Source of the DNA: Lachnobacterium bovis DSM 14045
Lineage (GTDB): Bacteria > Bacillota > Clostridia > Lachnospirales > Lachnospiraceae
NCBI RefSeq assembly: GCF_900107245.1
Contig: NZ_FNPG01000017.1
Coordinates: 1 to 64,000 of the forward strand
Length of the DNA: 64,000 nt
Reading direction: 5' to 3'
The notes beneath the pieces are model-generated. The model was not told the origin of the DNA. It searched no databases and saw nothing but the letters and a program-made list of their open reading frames with translations. Each line of letters opens with the position of its first letter. Within the stretch, counting starts at the first letter, position 1. Of the stretch, positions 17,647-26,037 are shown piece by piece. A program made the translations under genes and the position numbers.

Positions 17647-17735
17647 TGTTCTTCCTCATCCTTATATTGTTTTCTTAATCATATACTAATAATATCATAA
17701 ATTTTTAAAAAAGTATGTATTTTTTATATTTTTAA

Positions 17736-17764
17736 TTGCATTTTTATTCTTATATTTTTATAAT
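17736..17764 (+). promoter_or_regulatory. asnA promoter
   Basis: TTGCAT (17736-17741), 17-base spacer, TATAAT (17759-17764). The leader of about 95 bases before the asnA ATG has only a weak hairpin and no T-box. Confidence 0.7.
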
Positions 17765-17866
17765 AAAAACGTACGGATTTATCTTAAAGATTTATTCGCA
17801 TGAAGGTTTATTAAATAATTTGCCGATATCAACAATAAACTTGAATAAATAGAAAAAGGAGCTACT

Positions 17867-18877
17867 ATGAAAAATTTAATTTTACCAGAAGATTACAAAT
17901 CAGAATTAGATTTGCACGATACTCAATTAGCAATTAAAACTGTAAAAGATTTCTTTCAAGGAATGCTTGCACAACGACTTAACCTAACTCGTGTTTCTGC
18001 ACCTCTATTCGTAGACAAAGCTTCTGGATTAAATGATAACCTTAATGGTTATGAAAGACCAGTTGCGTTTGATATTAAAGCTGAAGGTGATCGCGAGATT
18101 GAAGTTGTTCATTCTCTTGCAAAATGGAAACGTTTTGCCCTTAAAAAATATGGCTTTTCTCATGGTGAAGGAATCTACACAGATATGAATGCTATTCGTC
18201 GCGACGAAGATCTTGATAACATTCACTCTGTTTTTGTTGACCAATGGGATTGGGAAAAAATCATTTCAAAGGAAGAACGTAACATTGACTTTTTAAAAGA
18301 AACTGTCAGAACTGTATATAAATGTCTTAGAAAAACAGAACAATTTATGGCAATTCAATATGATTATATTGATATGATTTTACCAAAAGATATTTATTTT
18401 ATTACAACTTCTGAATTAGCAGAGTTATTCCCTGACAATACACCAAAAGAAAGAGAATACTATATTGCAAAAGCTAAAGGTGCTGTTTGTATTATGCAAA
18501 TTGGCGACAAACTTGAAAATGGTGAACCACATGATGGAAGAGCACCTGACTATGATGATTGGTCTCTAAATGCAGATATCGTAGTTTACTACCCAGTTAC
18601 AGATATTGCTCTTGAGCTTTCTTCAATGGGTATTCGTGTCGATAAAGATTCTCTTCTTTCACAGCTTGAAAAAGCAGATTGTATGGAAAGAGCTTCTTTA
18701 CCATTCCACAAGGCTATTATCGATGGTGAACTACCTCTTACAATTGGTGGCGGTATTGGTCAATCTCGTATTTGTATGTTCTTCTTAAGAAAAGCACACA
18801 TCGGCGAGGTTCAAAGTTCAATTTGGCCTGAAGAAATGCTAAAAGAATGTGAAAAAGCAGGAATTCAGATTTTATAA
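17867..18877 (+). CDS. asnA: Aspartate-ammonia ligase (asparagine synthetase A)
   Basis: Makes asparagine from aspartate, ammonia and ATP through an aspartyl-adenylate; structurally related to class II AspRS. 336 residues, a typical length. Conserved stretches include GYERPVAFD, the GEGIYTDMNAIRRDE region, SVFVDQWDWEK, and the C-terminal GGGIGQSRICMFFLRKAHIG. Ribosome site AAAAGGAG precedes the ATG. Two routes to Asn are thus encoded within 8 kb: free Asn here and Asn-tRNA by AspRS/GatCAB. Confidence 0.97.
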   Translation: MKNLILPEDYKSELDLHDTQLAIKTVKDFFQGMLAQRLNLTRVSAPLFVDKASGLNDNLNGYERPVAFDIKAEGDREIEVVHSLAKWKRFALKKYGFSHGEGIYTDMNAIRRDEDLDNIHSVFVDQWDWEKIISKEERNIDFLKETVRTVYKCLRKTEQFMAIQYDYIDMILPKDIYFITTSELAELFPDNTPKEREYYIAKAKGAVCIMQIGDKLENGEPHDGRAPDYDDWSLNADIVVYYPVTDIALELSSMGIRVDKDSLLSQLEKADCMERASLPFHKAIIDGELPLTIGGGIGQSRICMFFLRKAHIGEVQSSIWPEEMLKECEKAGIQIL

Positions 18878-18954
18878 TAACTGATTATAATATAGCTATT
18901 GATTACATTTATGGTTAATTATCAAATTAACATCATAATTTAAATCATACAGCA

Positions 18955-19007
18955 AAAAAGAGTTATGATTGTAAGATTTTTAAAAATCTTATTTCATAGC
19001 TCTTTTT
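18955..19007. terminator. Bidirectional terminator between asnA and nadE
   Basis: Long hairpin between convergent genes: AAAAAGAGTTATGA pairs with TCATAGCTCTTTTT (one mismatch), enclosing a second stem AAGATTTTT / AAAAATCTT. T runs on both strands. Confidence 0.75.
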
Positions 19008-19115
19008 ATTAACATTAATTTCTTAGTGTTTACTCTATAAATTTTTATAATTATTTTTTAGTTCTTTATTAAAAGTATTTATTTTTGTTCGAACAACATA
19101 TAATTGAATTAAATA

Positions 19116-21038
19116 TTATTTGTATACTTCTTCAATTTCTTCAACTTCATCTAACCAAATTCTAGCGCATGCATCTGATGGCATTCTTAAATCTCCTCTT
19201 GGTGATACTGCTACAGTACCAACCTTTGGTCCATCTGGTAAACATGAACGTTTAAACTGTTGTGCAAAAAATCTTCTATAGAATGATTTTAACCATTTTA
19301 AAACTACAGCTCTATCATATTTGTCCGCAAATGCTTTAAGAGCAAGTCGATAAACTTTCTTTGGACTAAATCCAAATCTTAAAATATAATACATAAAGAA
19401 ATCGTGTAATTCGTATGGTCCCACTAAATCTTCTGTTTTTTGAGATATTACACCATCTTCTGGTGGTAATAATTCTGGTGAAACTGGTGTGTCTAATACA
19501 TCCAATAAAACTTCACTTAAAATCTCATCATTGCATGTGTCTGCATAATATTTTACCAAATATCTAACTAATGTCTTAGGAATAGAGACATTAACTGCAT
19601 ACATTGACATGTGATCACCATTATAAGTAGCCCATCCCAATGCTAACTCTGACAAATCTCCTGTACCGATAACAAGTCCAGCATATTTATTTGCCATATC
19701 CATAAGTATCTGTGTTCTTTCTCGTGCTTGAGAATTCTCGTAAGTTACGTCATGAATACTTGAATCATGCTCTATATCTCTAAAGTGAATATTTACAGCA
19801 TCAACAATGCTTACTTCCTTAAATGTTGCCCCTATTTTATTAATTAGGTTAACAGCATTGTCATATGTTCTATCTGTTGTTCCAAATCCTGGCATTGTTA
19901 CCGCAATTATATTTTCTCTTGGTAAACCAACTAAATCAAATGCTTTAGCCGCAACGATTAATGCCAAAGTTGAATCTAATCCACCAGATATTCCAATAAC
20001 AACACTCTTACATGATGTATGCTCTAAACGTTTCTTTAAGCCCATCGCTTGAATATGTAAGATTTCTTCACATCTATTATCTCTATCTTCAATATTACTT
20101 GGTACAAATGGAGTCTGAGGAATGTATCGTGTTAATACAGTTCTTTCTCTTGTAACGTGAAATCTGACTACTTCATGTGTATTTTTCACTTCAAAAGTTG
20201 TCATTCTTCTACGTTCTTCTTCAATTTTTTCAAAATCAATTTCTGAGTAAATAGTCTCGTTCTCAAACCTTTTGGCTTCTTTTAAAACGCTACCATTTTC
20301 TGCAATGATATTATGTGCTGAATATACTACGTCACTAGTTGATTCTCCATCACCAGCTGAACAATATATATATCCACAAATCAATCTAGCTGATTGCCCT
20401 GCTACGAGTTGTTTTCTATAAATATTTTTTCCTGTAACTTCATCTGATGCAGATAGATTTACAATTAAAGTTGCCCCAGATAATGCATGTGAAATACTTG
20501 GAGGGTTTGGTGTCCATAAATCTTCACAAATTTCAGCTGCAATTTTAAGCTTAGGCATTTCTATACTCTGTAAAATTATATCTGTCGAAAAAGGAATCTC
20601 CTCGCCTGAAATTGAAATATATTTATCTTTTATTCCTTTTCCACTTGCAAAATATCTGCCTTCATAGAATTCATTATAAGTTGGCAAATATACTTTTGGA
20701 ATTAATGCTAATATATCTCCTCTAGACACAGCCGCTGCAACATTATATAGTTTACCATTTAATTCTAAAGGTAAACCCACAAAAAATAGTGCATCTAATG
20801 TTTCACTTTCCATAGCAATTCTTCTTAACTCATCTTTGGCAGTTTCTAATAACTGTTCCTGCAAAAACAAATCTCCACATGTATAGCCTGTAATACATAA
20901 TTCTGGAAAAACTACCACTTTTGCCCCATTTGAAACAGTTTCCTTCATTAAATCCCTTATTAATTGTCCATTATATTTTACGTCAGCGACTTTAACTTTA
21001 GGAGTTACCGCCGCTACCTTAACAAATCCATTTCTCAC
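19116..21038 (-). CDS. nadE: Glutamine-dependent NAD+ synthetase
   Basis: Last step of NAD synthesis: amidates deamido-NAD with glutamine-derived ammonia. The N-terminal nitrilase-type glutaminase domain shows the Glu-Lys-Cys triad E46 (VFPELCITGY), K115 (LIPKVYLPTY) and C171 (AAEICEDLW). The C-terminal synthetase domain has the ATP loop SGGLDST. 640 residues, the normal two-domain length. Start is GTG at 21038, overlapping the hslO stop codon (GTGA), with GGAGATT upstream. Operon: methyltransferase-hslO-nadE. Confidence 0.96.
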   Translation of the reverse strand: MRNGFVKVAAVTPKVKVADVKYNGQLIRDLMKETVSNGAKVVVFPELCITGYTCGDLFLQEQLLETAKDELRRIAMESETLDALFFVGLPLELNGKLYNVAAAVSRGDILALIPKVYLPTYNEFYEGRYFASGKGIKDKYISISGEEIPFSTDIILQSIEMPKLKIAAEICEDLWTPNPPSISHALSGATLIVNLSASDEVTGKNIYRKQLVAGQSARLICGYIYCSAGDGESTSDVVYSAHNIIAENGSVLKEAKRFENETIYSEIDFEKIEEERRRMTTFEVKNTHEVVRFHVTRERTVLTRYIPQTPFVPSNIEDRDNRCEEILHIQAMGLKKRLEHTSCKSVVIGISGGLDSTLALIVAAKAFDLVGLPRENIIAVTMPGFGTTDRTYDNAVNLINKIGATFKEVSIVDAVNIHFRDIEHDSSIHDVTYENSQARERTQILMDMANKYAGLVIGTGDLSELALGWATYNGDHMSMYAVNVSIPKTLVRYLVKYYADTCNDEILSEVLLDVLDTPVSPELLPPEDGVISQKTEDLVGPYELHDFFMYYILRFGFSPKKVYRLALKAFADKYDRAVVLKWLKSFYRRFFAQQFKRSCLPDGPKVGTVAVSPRGDLRMPSDACARIWLDEVEEIEEVYK

Positions 21039-21907
21039 GATTTTCTAATCTCCTTTAAATCATCAATGCTAAATTTATATGCTGAGTTACAAAACTGACA
21101 TTTAACTTCAATTTCTTCACCATCATTGATGATGCTATCTAAATCCTTTTTACTTAATGTTGAAATTGCTCTAGCAATTTTTTCTTTTGAACAGTCACAC
21201 TTAAAGCCTGTCTCAATTGTATCTGTTATTTCTACTCCAAAATCACCTAAAATCTCTTCAAGGATTTCTTCTGGTGTCATTCCTTTTTCCATCATTTCTG
21301 TTACTGAGGCAATATTTTGGATTTTTTCTTCTAATTTATCAACTACTTCATCACTTGTAAATGGCATAAGCTGAATTATAAATCCACCTGCTTCTTTTAC
21401 AGACTGATCTTTGTCAACTAAAACGCCTAAACCAACTGCTGAAGGCACTTGTTCTGATGTTGCAAAATAATATGTTAAGTCTTCTGCTATTTCACCTGTT
21501 TGTAATTGACATTGACCTACGTATGGTTCTTTTAATCCCATATCTTTTATAACACTTAAAACACCTAAATCAAGAGCACCACCTACATCTAGTTTTCCTA
21601 GTTTATTTGGTGGTAAATCTACATTTGGATTCATAACAAATCCTTTTACTTCACACTTTGAATTTGCAGTTACAGTTAAGCCCTTAATTGGTCCAGCACA
21701 TTGAATCTGTAAAGTCAAAATATCTTTTTCGCCTTTTAACATACTACCCATCATAGCTCCACCAGTCAATAAACGGCCTAAAGCTGCTGTTGCTACAGGT
21801 GATGTTTTATGTGCAATTCTTGCATCTTCAACCATCTGTGTTGATTTAATCGCAAATGCTCGTATACTCGCATCTGCTGCTGTTGCTCTTACTATATAAT
21901 CTTTCAT
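21035..21907 (-). CDS. hslO: Hsp33 redox-regulated chaperone
   Basis: Holding chaperone activated when its zinc centre is oxidised. 290 residues. The C-terminal zinc motif is present as CDC (in GFKCDCSKEK) and CQFC (in VKCQFCNSAYKF). The N-terminal domain has typical TGGAMMGSMLKGEKDILTLQ-like sequence. Translationally coupled to nadE through an overlapping stop/start. A redox-activated chaperone fits an anaerobe with rubrerythrin-type defence. Confidence 0.95.
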   Translation of the reverse strand: MKDYIVRATAADASIRAFAIKSTQMVEDARIAHKTSPVATAALGRLLTGGAMMGSMLKGEKDILTLQIQCAGPIKGLTVTANSKCEVKGFVMNPNVDLPPNKLGKLDVGGALDLGVLSVIKDMGLKEPYVGQCQLQTGEIAEDLTYYFATSEQVPSAVGLGVLVDKDQSVKEAGGFIIQLMPFTSDEVVDKLEEKIQNIASVTEMMEKGMTPEEILEEILGDFGVEITDTIETGFKCDCSKEKIARAISTLSKKDLDSIINDGEEIEVKCQFCNSAYKFSIDDLKEIRKS

Positions 21908-21939
21908 TTATTCCTCCTAAAATGGCATTATCAAATTAA

Positions 21940-22680
21940 TTAACACTTCTTTTGTGCAATAATAGTTACTATTTCACTGTCTTCTTTAGCTTTTTCGTCA
22001 GAATATTCGTCATTTATCTCTAAGACTGTAAATCCATTTGTTTCTAACATCTTCTGAATCAAAACTAATGAGTATGCCCTTTGATAATGCACTTCTTCAT
22101 ATTTTTTGTATATGTTATCATTTTGTTTAATAAACAATGCCAATTGATACTCATTAATATTATTTTCTGTATCAAAATAATTATCCCAAATAAAGCTTCC
22201 ATCTTCTCTATTTTCAGCAAATGTATTATCTTGCAAGATTTCTCTATATTTGTATTCTGTATTTAAATCAAATATAAACAAACCACCATCTTCTAGCTTA
22301 TCATAAACTCTCTGAAAAACATCATACAAATCCGTATCCTCTAGGACATAATTCAAGCAATTACAAGTACTGTACGCTGCTTTAAAATCACTATATAGAT
22401 CCATCTCTACAATATCCTGATGAAGGTACATGATATCTGTATCATTTCGAAATGCTGCCACTTCAAGCATTTCTATAGAGCTATCCACTCCAACCATATC
22501 ATAACCTTTTTTAGATAAAAAACTAGTAATTTTTCCTGTACCACAGCCTAAATCCAAAATTTTTCCATCTGTTATTCCATGTTTATGAAATTGCTTATAA
22601 ATATATGTTGCCCAATCTTCATATGGAACATTATCCATAAACATATCGTATACCTGTGCAAAACTTGTATATGCTTCCAT
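21940..22680 (-). CDS. Class I SAM-dependent methyltransferase
   Basis: 246 residues with the standard Rossmann-type motif I ILDLGCGTGKITSFL and motif II acidic residue (MVGVDSSIEML). It ends 32 bases before hslO and is the first gene of that operon (ribosome site GGAGGT). Substrate not predictable from sequence; the YDMFMDNVPYEDWATYIYK opening is common to a family of uncharacterised clostridial methyltransferases. Confidence 0.85.
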   Translation of the reverse strand: MEAYTSFAQVYDMFMDNVPYEDWATYIYKQFHKHGITDGKILDLGCGTGKITSFLSKKGYDMVGVDSSIEMLEVAAFRNDTDIMYLHQDIVEMDLYSDFKAAYSTCNCLNYVLEDTDLYDVFQRVYDKLEDGGLFIFDLNTEYKYREILQDNTFAENREDGSFIWDNYFDTENNINEYQLALFIKQNDNIYKKYEEVHYQRAYSLVLIQKMLETNGFTVLEINDEYSDEKAKEDSEIVTIIAQKKC

Positions 22681-22851
22681 TGTTACCTCCTAGCACATAA
22701 CCTTTTACTTTTTTACTACTTATGAATTAATATTCATTTTGCTAAATTTTTATAATGTTTTTCTAAATATGTTTTTCATTATAATTATAATGTTTTTTAA
22801 TATATTTTATTGTATATTGAGTATCATTTTTACTAAAACTAGTAAAAAAGA

Positions 22852-22880
22852 AGTGGCTGTTATTGTATTTAACTGTCACT
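22852..22880 (-). terminator. Terminator of the mraY-like gene
   Basis: Imperfect 11-bp hairpin AGTGGCTGTTA (22852-22862) / TAACTGTCACT (22870-22880); on the minus strand it is followed by CTTCTTTTTT. Confidence 0.55.
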
Positions 22881-22896
22881 CCTTTGTATTTTAATA

Positions 22897-23856
22897 TTAC
22901 ATATTGACCAAATATAATGCTGTAGCAGAAATCATAATCTGAATAATAGCCAATCTCATTACAACCTGAGTATTAGACCAACCCATTTTCTTTCTTGCAT
23001 GATCATGAAGTGGTGTTGTAATATTTTTCATTATATTTATTTTAATTGTCCTGATTAATGTAACTTTTACTAAGCCTAATCCTCCATCTAAAATAAGCAC
23101 AATAGCTAATAATAAATACATGAATGGACTCTGCGATTTAAGAATGGCAATAGCTATAAATACACCCATTGCTCTTGAGCCTGCATCACCCATTAAAAGC
23201 TTACTTGGTGTTGAATTAAACCATAAATATGCTAACAACGCAATTATAAATAGAACAATAACTACTTTAAAATCATCCGCTGTATCACGAATTTCATTTA
23301 AAACATAAATCGAACCTAGTGTAATAACAGTCAAAGTTGCTGAGAGTCCGTCAACTCCATCTGAACAATTAGTTACATTTATTGATGCCCAAACAAGAAC
23401 TACTGTTAAAACAATAAATACGATAGGATTGAGCTTAACTGTATTATTGAATAATGCAAACGAAATTTCTGTTCCATTAAACCAAACATATACACCAGCT
23501 ACTGTCAATGCAACAACCATATCAAGAACACCTTTTAATAATTCTCCCCATGGTTTCTCAGCTGCATCATCAAAATATCCTGTAAACATCTCCGCAACAA
23601 TCAGCACTAGATATATCACTATCTCAACACTTAATCTTGTCACGAGTAATACTCCTATTACAAATGTAAAAACAAAGATGATACCTGCACCTCTAGGTTT
23701 ACCCGCTGACTTTGCCCCATCTACTGCAAAAGCTCTACCCTGATCATGTGGTAAATAATCCATTAAAAACTTTAATGCAAAAAATGTTGCAACAAAAGTG
23801 AATATTATGCCAATCAAATTAACTAGTGATGCATTCACCAAACAATAATTTAACAT
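22897..23856 (-). CDS. MraY-like phospho-sugar-pentapeptide transferase
   Basis: Polytopic membrane protein of the polyprenyl-phosphate N-acetylhexosamine-1-phosphate transferase superfamily. 319 residues with about ten membrane helices. Active-site motifs: GYFDD (Mg-binding Asp pair), NCSDGVDGLS, GDAGSRAMG and PLHDHARKKMGW. The last corresponds to the PxHHHFE motif of MraY but reads H-D-H. It resembles MraY more than TagO/WecA because of the NCSDGVDGL and GWS features. No murein gene cluster surrounds it. It could be the only MraY or a paralogue with a changed substrate. Confidence 0.75.
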   Translation of the reverse strand: MLNYCLVNASLVNLIGIIFTFVATFFALKFLMDYLPHDQGRAFAVDGAKSAGKPRGAGIIFVFTFVIGVLLVTRLSVEIVIYLVLIVAEMFTGYFDDAAEKPWGELLKGVLDMVVALTVAGVYVWFNGTEISFALFNNTVKLNPIVFIVLTVVLVWASINVTNCSDGVDGLSATLTVITLGSIYVLNEIRDTADDFKVVIVLFIIALLAYLWFNSTPSKLLMGDAGSRAMGVFIAIAILKSQSPFMYLLLAIVLILDGGLGLVKVTLIRTIKINIMKNITTPLHDHARKKMGWSNTQVVMRLAIIQIMISATALYLVNM

Positions 23857-23923
23857 AATTTCCTCCTTGTAATCTATTACATACGTTTTCCATTATATTA
23901 TTATTAAAAAAAAATGTAAAGTG

Positions 23924-25066
23924 CTACATCAAGATATCTTCAATTTTTGTGAAATTCATCTCGTCTTCAATAATTTCTACATTTTCTTCTGAATGTTCAA
24001 CTTCTTTTGAAAACATCTTAACTGTTTCAATTCTATCAACATTAGAGTAAATATCTCCATTACAATCAAAAACACACGCATCCATGTCTAAAATAATTCT
24101 TGGACAATAAATTGCCATTTTGACTTTTGATAAAATATTATTATCATATACACTATTCATAAAATATCTAAAAATAAAATATACAGATAATTTTTCAAAA
24201 TCAAACTCATTATAACTGTCACTAGCCACAAATTTATCAATCATATTTTTATAAGCTTGTGCATCTGTGTATTTCTCTTTTAAAACTTTTTTAAACTCTA
24301 TCCAATCTTTATTTATAGTTTCTAAACCATCAAATAGCGCATATCTATCATTAAATGCTTCAAATTCCTGTTCCGGCTTTATTATTATATCCTTTAATGA
24401 AGACACTTCTTTATCTTTTCCAAGAAATTCAATGAATTCTTCATCTTCTAACTCTATTACTCTAAAATCCTCAGCATTAAATCTTTCTTGAGTATACTTA
24501 CCGTAACTTAATGCCTTAATGTTTCTTTCCACTAGGGTTAGACTATCATCTTCAAAGATTTCTATTAAATTATTTTGTAATTTTTCTAAAAATTTAATTC
24601 TATCCTTTTCAGACTCACTCTCTTCTACCTCTAAATCAACGTATTTATCTTCATAGTCAACTATACTTATTTTATCTTGTTTTGAAAACAAAATACGTCC
24701 TACTTCTTCACATGCAAGACTTAAACATTTTTGCAAAACATCACCATATTCTATTGCAAACCTAGGGTATTCTGTACAAATTTCACTTAATGATTCTTCT
24801 CCCATCTTTATACATATCTCGCATAAATTAGCAGAATTTAAAAATGGACATCTTCCTTTTTCATTTAATTTAAAAATAGGCGTACCATCTTCTGCTTCTC
24901 CTAAACAGGATTTTAATTTATCACCAAACGGACTATCCTCTACTGTCATATAATAATCCTTTGTTTCTTCATCTACATCAATTTCCCAACCTCTACAGCA
25001 ACAATCTCTACAATTGCTTGCAATACAATGGAACTCATCATAATAATCTGGAACTCTTAAAATCAT
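23924..25066 (-). CDS. FliB-like lysine-N-methylase
   Basis: 380 residues. The N-terminus has the Cys-rich pattern of the FliB family (C14, C19, C22, C23, C24, then GRCPFL and LCEIC), thought to bind a metal or iron-sulphur cluster. FliB methylates lysines on flagellin in Salmonella. No flagellar gene lies in the window, but a chemoreceptor is present at 57.9 kb, which makes a motile host plausible. The substrate here may be flagellin or another surface protein. Monocistronic. Confidence 0.75.
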   Translation of the reverse strand: MILRVPDYYDEFHCIASNCRDCCCRGWEIDVDEETKDYYMTVEDSPFGDKLKSCLGEAEDGTPIFKLNEKGRCPFLNSANLCEICIKMGEESLSEICTEYPRFAIEYGDVLQKCLSLACEEVGRILFSKQDKISIVDYEDKYVDLEVEESESEKDRIKFLEKLQNNLIEIFEDDSLTLVERNIKALSYGKYTQERFNAEDFRVIELEDEEFIEFLGKDKEVSSLKDIIIKPEQEFEAFNDRYALFDGLETINKDWIEFKKVLKEKYTDAQAYKNMIDKFVASDSYNEFDFEKLSVYFIFRYFMNSVYDNNILSKVKMAIYCPRIILDMDACVFDCNGDIYSNVDRIETVKMFSKEVEHSEENVEIIEDEMNFTKIEDILM

Positions 25067-25151
25067 ACTTTCACCTCAAAATGCAAATTCAAACATTCAA
25101 AATATCTAAAAAATTTAATTATATAATTTAAATTTTATATTTTAATATTTA

Positions 25152-25427
25152 TTAATCATCATAACCACGACAATAATTATACAACATATACATAATTCCC
25201 CAAGCTGCTGAGCCTATTGGAATTGCCAATATGATTTTTAATAAATTAATTAAAATGATTAAAACATCCATGTGTCCTTTTTTTATAATTGATACCAACT
25301 CACAAACTGAACAATACATCAGCAAATATATTCCTATATAAACACCTACAATATAGGCTCCTATAAAGAATACGTATTTCAAAATAAATTTAATCTTTTT
25401 TTCTATTTTTTTAATTGAAGTATACAT
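25152..25427 (-). CDS. Small membrane protein, unknown function
   Basis: 91 residues with a basic N-terminus and two predicted membrane helices (about 16-40 and 56-78). I use the ATG at 25427; a GTG at 25439 lies inside the GGGAGG ribosome site. No family recognised. Confidence 0.5.
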   Translation of the reverse strand: MYTSIKKIEKKIKFILKYVFFIGAYIVGVYIGIYLLMYCSVCELVSIIKKGHMDVLIILINLLKIILAIPIGSAAWGIMYMLYNYCRGYDD

Positions 25428-25469
25428 AATTCCTCCCACGTCATTTTTTACAAAAAAATAAATCTATAA

Positions 25470-25493
25470 CACAGATACCTATATGTACCTGTG
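25470..25493 (-). terminator. Weak hairpin after nrdG
   Basis: CACAGATAC (25470-25478) / GTACCTGTG (25485-25493), one mismatch; the T run on the minus strand begins about 11 bases beyond the stem, so termination is uncertain. Confidence 0.4.
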
Positions 25494-25512
25494 CAACAGA
25501 TTCTAAAATGTA

Positions 25513-26034
25513 TTACTCCATTGCAAGCACTACTTCGCCTCTATCTAACGTCTTTTTGATATCAATTATTCTTTGATTTCGTGAGCCTCTAAATTTAATA
25601 GTCAAATCCTTTTGTTCTTCTATAAATGGCCCGTCTACCAAAATATCAATCAACTTAATTAATTCATCAGTATCATCTGTATGCTTTTTCCCACCTATTT
25701 GTAAGTCATCATCAAAAACATAACCTGTATATGCCCAAACATCTTTATTAGGGTACAACTCCTTTACTTTTCTTAAAAACGGAAGAATTTCTTTTTGATT
25801 CTCTTCTTCAAAAGGATCTCCTCCTAAAAGAGTTAAACCCTTGATGTAATCTGGTTTCAATGAATCTAATAATTCTTCTTGCAAAGCATCATCGAAAGGC
25901 TTTCCATATGAAAAATCCCATGTTTCTGGTTGGAAACAACCTTTACAATGATTTCGGCAGCCGGAAACGAATAATACGCTCCGGCAGCCTAGACCATTTG
26001 CAATGTCGCAGTATTTTACTGCTGCATAATTCAT
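25513..26034 (-). CDS. nrdG: Anaerobic ribonucleotide reductase activating protein
   Basis: Radical-SAM activase that installs the glycyl radical on NrdD, the oxygen-sensitive class III ribonucleotide reductase. 173 residues. The 4Fe-4S cluster motif CxxxCxxC is C26, C30, C33 (in SGCRNHCKGCFQPETW), followed by TLLGGDPF. It starts 3 bases after the pyk stop, so it is co-transcribed with pyruvate kinase. nrdD is not in the window. Confidence 0.93.
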   Translation of the reverse strand: MNYAAVKYCDIANGLGCRSVLFVSGCRNHCKGCFQPETWDFSYGKPFDDALQEELLDSLKPDYIKGLTLLGGDPFEEENQKEILPFLRKVKELYPNKDVWAYTGYVFDDDLQIGGKKHTDDTDELIKLIDILVDGPFIEEQKDLTIKFRGSRNQRIIDIKKTLDRGEVVLAME

Positions 26035-26037
26035 ATA

